The position numbers were made by a program, and so were the translations under genes. Positions 59,863 through 64,000 of a stretch of 64,000 bases of DNA are shown piece by piece. The notes under the pieces were generated by a model. The model was not told where the DNA came from. It did not search any database and saw only the letters and a program-made list of their open reading frames with translations. Origin of the DNA: Arthrobotrys musiformis (Eukaryota; Ascomycota; Orbiliomycetes; Orbiliales; Orbiliaceae). The stretch lies in assembly GCA_036971715.1 (NCBI GenBank), contig JAVHJL010000001.1:1240001-1304000 (forward strand). Reading direction: 5' to 3'. How positions within the stretch are numbered: the stretch's first letter is position 1; the number at the start of each line of letters is the position of its first letter.

Positions 59863-62800
59863 AAATGTGGTCCTGCATTGTGGTCCCTTTTTTGCCTTGG
59901 TTCTGGGCCTCCGCCTTTGGCTTGCGTTATCTAGATACCGGCTGACTCTTTTTATGTATGCCACCCGCCGTATCGGCTGGAATGGGTCCATTTGCTGAAG
60001 GGGGCTTTTTTTTTGCCCTTCGGCAATATTTTTTTATCTTTGAGGGATTGAGTACTCCGCCTTATCTAGAGGAGGGTATATTTTGAAGTACTATTAGTAT
60101 TTATTTTATTTATCTATTTCTTTTGTACTTTTACCGGATCATATCCGCGGACAGACTATGGAGTGTGGTGGAGGGGGGTTGCACTGTATTCTCAATTTAG
60201 ATTCAAAAATTTCTAAAGAAAGATAATGAAAATATCATAAAGCCCCCAAAGCAATCAGGTTCCAGATCTAGCCATCGACTCGAGATGAAATACTTGTTTG
60301 AAGAAAAACCTAATAGTATAGCTTGAGTATTACTCAATGGTACATATATTATGAAACCAGTCCAAGCGGGACCGACCACTCGGGTCTACTAGCTATGCTG
60401 ATGGGTACCGATTCTTTCGGACCGTTTTTGGTCCTTCGTTTTGAGGCGAATAATCGCTTCGATGCATGATTGCGGGTGATACGGTAACGTGGACTTTTTC
60501 CGGTGGGGTTAGGACGTTTTTTTCTTCATGCTTGAAAGGTTGGTATCATGTAGGATATATGTATAGCCTTTTAGACGTTTGGAGGTTAGTCTTTTGATTT
60601 ACGGTTTTGATACTTGGAGTAATCTAAGTGCTTCAAGTAGCTTAGGCAGTAATTCACTATTTCCTTTTAGAGGTTTAGAGTTTAAGACCTACAGAGGGTG
60701 TAAACGTGCTATGATCTGTATTTTACATTCAAATCGAGGCTTGGTGAATAAATTTGGTTAATGAGTCCGGTATCTAGGCCAGTACGTATACGGCACAGCT
60801 GTACAGTATGCATATATGCATAAACCACCTCGGACATTTAGTTAGCAGTCTTACATACATACATATATCCGAATGCGCCTGGGCGTACTTGAAGTGTATA
60901 CAGCATGCATCTATTACCATTTAGTTAAAGATTGTCTTATACCCTCGAATCGAAGGTAATTCTTCAGAAGGCGGCCTCCGCTGGAAGTAGGTCTGAATAA
61001 TACTGGTAAAGCTAGTCTTGGGCTAGGTAAAAGCCATGTTTTTATATAATTATGTAAAACCCGGGTTTATTTGTCCGATGGCGGGGCGGTTTCCCGCGAG
61101 ATGTAGCTGGTTTTGATTATGGTTTCCTGGTTTGAATTCGGAGCAGCTGTGTGAACGAAAGATGTTCTGAAGTAAATATCATACGGCGCTAGTCCTTTGT
61201 GGATAACGGTTTCTCAATGCGGTATTGAATATATCACTACTTGGTTAATAGTCTTCGTAGTACGGTGTGAGGCTATTAGATTAATTACAATCTTTCTTTC
61301 GAGGTTTACTAATATCTTAACCTCGAGGCCATCTAATATGGAATGTCAAAAAAGGTGTTGGGTGTTGTAGGTTTATCAGTCTCGAGAGCTCCGTCGACCA
61401 CTCGGCTCGACATGGGGCGGGTAACTTGACTCTGCTAGCTACCCGGAGAATTTACAGCTAATTGCTAAGAATACCCTTAGGATATTCCAGCCCTTTGGTT
61501 TGGCTCCTCCCTTTTACCCCAGATTATTTGTTTTTGCGGGTTCGACTAGACTCAACTGGACCGGACCAGCCCCTTTCGAGCTTCACGTCCCCCTTTGCAT
61601 TGAAAGTTGAAGATTCCTGATGAAGGAGACTTTCACATAGCTTGGACCTCTAACTTCAAAACGTAATGAATATGTTCAAAAAGCTCAAGCTCAAGCTCCA
61701 AGCTCCAAGGAATCAACGATACCAAGTCTCCCAAGCCTAACCTCCGTTCTTGCAAAAAGGAGATCCGGTGACCAAACCCCGATTTTGGTATGTGATATCT
61801 CCAAGCTTCACTGCATCTTGCATACGAACTGTCACAAAAAACTGTGGGGTATCACCGTGCACCTAGCATCTCCGAAACAGCGCATAACAAATACATTCTC
61901 CCCCACCCGTATCCCCGGACTTCGAAGTGTTTTTCTCGGCACGGATATGCGTATGCGGTTGTGCCGGACGGTCGCATTCTTTGGGGTATTCTTTATGCGT
62001 TTCAATGTGATTCCGGGGTGAAGAAGTCGTAGAACGCTGGGGATTCTTATTGACGTATTGACTGCATTATTACCAGACTGAAATCAATCAAACCCAAGTA
62101 AATCGATGAAAATGTCATATTCCATGGGTCATTGAGATCGAGAATTGTGTATGGCGTCTTAACCCCGGTAATCCATCTATCGCCGAATTAATGGTGAAAA
62201 AAGGCGGAGTTCTGGAGCCCGAGCCTAGATTTCAGGCAAAAGCATATCGCCTGAAACATTACAATCGCCATCACCTTGCGATTGAACTATGGATCAGAAG
62301 ACCTTAGAAACATACAGAAAAAAAACCAGTATCGTGACTACATACATTATCCCTATACGCTCGACAGAAGCTTCAAGACGACTTCGAAGGGCTGTGATGT
62401 CGAACGGCGGTTAGAACTTATTCAACGTAAATTCTTCTCGATGTAATTGGTTAGCTAATCCATCTACGGCGGTGGGTAACTCCGCTCTCCGAACACGAGA
62501 CCCTCCGGTGGACACCCCCCAGGCCACGGGTTAAAATATCTAGAACCAACAGAAAATCAACAAACGAAATGCAGTGTGAAAAATTCTTAACACTTAGTTT
62601 CTATTTCTATCTTTTTTCGAATGCGAAAGAGGTTTGTTGGGGATAACTTCAGAAAAAAGTCGGGCGGTCCCCGTTTGCGATTCGGATAGAATCCAACCTA
62701 TGGCGATAGTACCTTCAGCCACCTCAAATTCACAAATGCCCGGAAGCCATGGGGATTCTGGGGAAATATCCGGGAGTGTAAAAATATATTCAAGAATCAA

Positions 62801-64000
62801 TTGGAAAAGAACAGAAATCTAAAAACACCATGCATGTCCTCCCGTCTACCTACAAGGGATATCCTCAAGAAAAAAAAGAAGGCAAGGGCTAAGAAGGGGA
62901 ACCAGCCGTGAATTCACTCCCTCCCTTCCCTCAGGAAAGAGAAAGAACCTTGGAGAACGTAGAACACGGCTCGGGAAACGGAGAAAATTTCGTTACACGA
63001 ATCGAATCTACACATAACCCATTCAATTCGCAAAAAAGCATCTATACCACAATAATAGATCTTAACACCCTCATTTAACAGTAACGAGATAGGTAGCAGT
63101 CGTAAGATAACTCAATTTTTATTCCCTTGTTAGACGCACATTCGCTTCTGCAAGATAGTTTAAGGCTGCACATTCCCCTTGAAAAGGTGGGAAGATATCG
63201 ATCGGTAGAGTGAATCTCGATACGGGTGGAGACGGGGGGTTATTGTTATAATCGTCATAATGCTTCCTCATAACGAAACGGTTTAAAATTGTTGGTTCGA
63301 TGTTGGCCGAACAATTATATTACCGCCAATAGGCCATGTAAGTTCGTTACGTAGATACTTCCTTTTAGAGATAAAAAACGGCTCGGATAATTCAAGCCTT
63401 GGTTTTTCTTTTCGAGGGAGTGAGTATCAACATATAACGACGTCGGTAGATTGATGATAGACCTACTAGCGGTCGCAGTAGGAAGTAGAGTACTTCTTCC
63501 CTTCTTACTCTTTAGCCGCCTTTAGGAATGGCTATAGCTTCCCACTAGCAGCCCTCGGGGAAGAATCCAATGGATTCCGTAGTGTGCACTTTTTAAACAA
63601 TAGTAGCGTCGGCGTCGACGAAATATCCAGATATTGGCAATTATTTGACAAAGCTAGCTTAGCTCCGCAGGTGCACGGTGCATGTCTCTCTTTCCCTCGC
63701 TCGTTATCAAACATTGAAAGAACAAAAAAACCGTTGCAGCTTCGGTAAATACGAAGATCCATTGAAGATCCATTAGGATCGAAGATTGACCGTGCAGTGG
63801 ATGTAGGAGGCTGCAAGGTTCTGTGCCGAAGCTTTGGGACCCACCGATGTTGGATAACGGTACAGGAAACGTTGGACGGTTCCTTGATACGTACCGTTTG
63901 TAAGTAAGGATCCTAGGAGGTTGTTTGGAGAGTCGACGTCAAGAGTTTAGCTAGTATACACAGGTACTGGTTCTTATCCCAGCTCCTTTCCTCCTTTCGC
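59863..64000. other. gene-free right end of the window
   Basis: 59863 to about 60200 is the probable 3' flank of URC1. Beyond that, open frames are short and on both strands (for example 62594-62800, 63532-63816) without recognisable domains. Short direct repeats such as AAGCTC/CAAGCTCCAAG at 61679-61710 are present. No RNA gene or mobile element could be supported. Confidence 0.45.

Noticed and set aside
62367..62420. Possible third copy of the NLR upstream element (CTTCAAGACGACTTCGAAGGG)
   Set aside because: Similarity is limited to about 26 bp and does not extend into the palindrome; likely chance.

Overview
The window looks like nuclear DNA of a filamentous ascomycete (Pezizomycotina). 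Genes are spliced by short introns (mostly 50-130 bp, GTAnGn donors, CTAAC/CTAAT branch sites). There are two fungal Zn2Cys6 regulators, a fungal-type PNP-NACHT-WD40 NOD-like receptor, and long gene-free tracts that look like decayed sequence. I cannot place it below subphylum from sequence alone. All exon models were read by hand from splice signals, phase continuity and family motifs.

Layout: 1-136 holds the probable 3' end of an unidentified gene. 3617-7666 (+) is a large Zn2Cys6 transcription factor with a tandem GGPPPGWQ repeat. 9283-11010 (-) is a DCAF4-like WD-repeat protein, convergent with it; between them lies a relic copy (about 8563-8762) of the NLR promoter and 5' end. 11-19 kb is gene-free apart from the long leader of a C2H2 plus Zn2Cys6 transcription factor at 19002-20778 (+). 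About 20.8-29 kb has no recognisable gene. A forkhead (Sep1/Hcm1-like) factor sits at 30538-32724 (+), then a small signal peptidase subunit (SPC1, with a 9-nt micro-exon) at 34330-34794 (-) and the elongation kinase BUR1/CDK9 at 36215-38252 (-).

The accessory part is 38.9-47.5 kb: a 6.7-kb NLR gene (38972-45724, +) with one in-frame TAG in its NACHT domain, and an acyl-CoA-binding protein gene (47157-47501, +), also with one in-frame TAG. Then come WAPL (48269-51828, -) and ELF1 (52799-53439, +) as a divergent pair. ELF1 ends in a TAG after which the same frame stays open and coding-like for 108 codons. Finally uracil phosphoribosyltransferase (54074-55034, -) and a URC1-type GTP-cyclohydrolase-II-like gene (57573-59862, +) form a divergent pair that fits the fungal uracil salvage and catabolism pathway. 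59.9-64 kb shows no supported gene.

Most notable: three otherwise intact reading frames within 13 kb are each interrupted by a single TAG (40569, 47298, 53437). This could be independent pseudogenisation, base-call errors, stop readthrough, or A-to-I mRNA editing of UAG to UGG as known in some filamentous ascomycetes. Also notable is a near-palindromic 26-bp element about 70 bp upstream of the NLR start, conserved in the relic copy 30 kb away.
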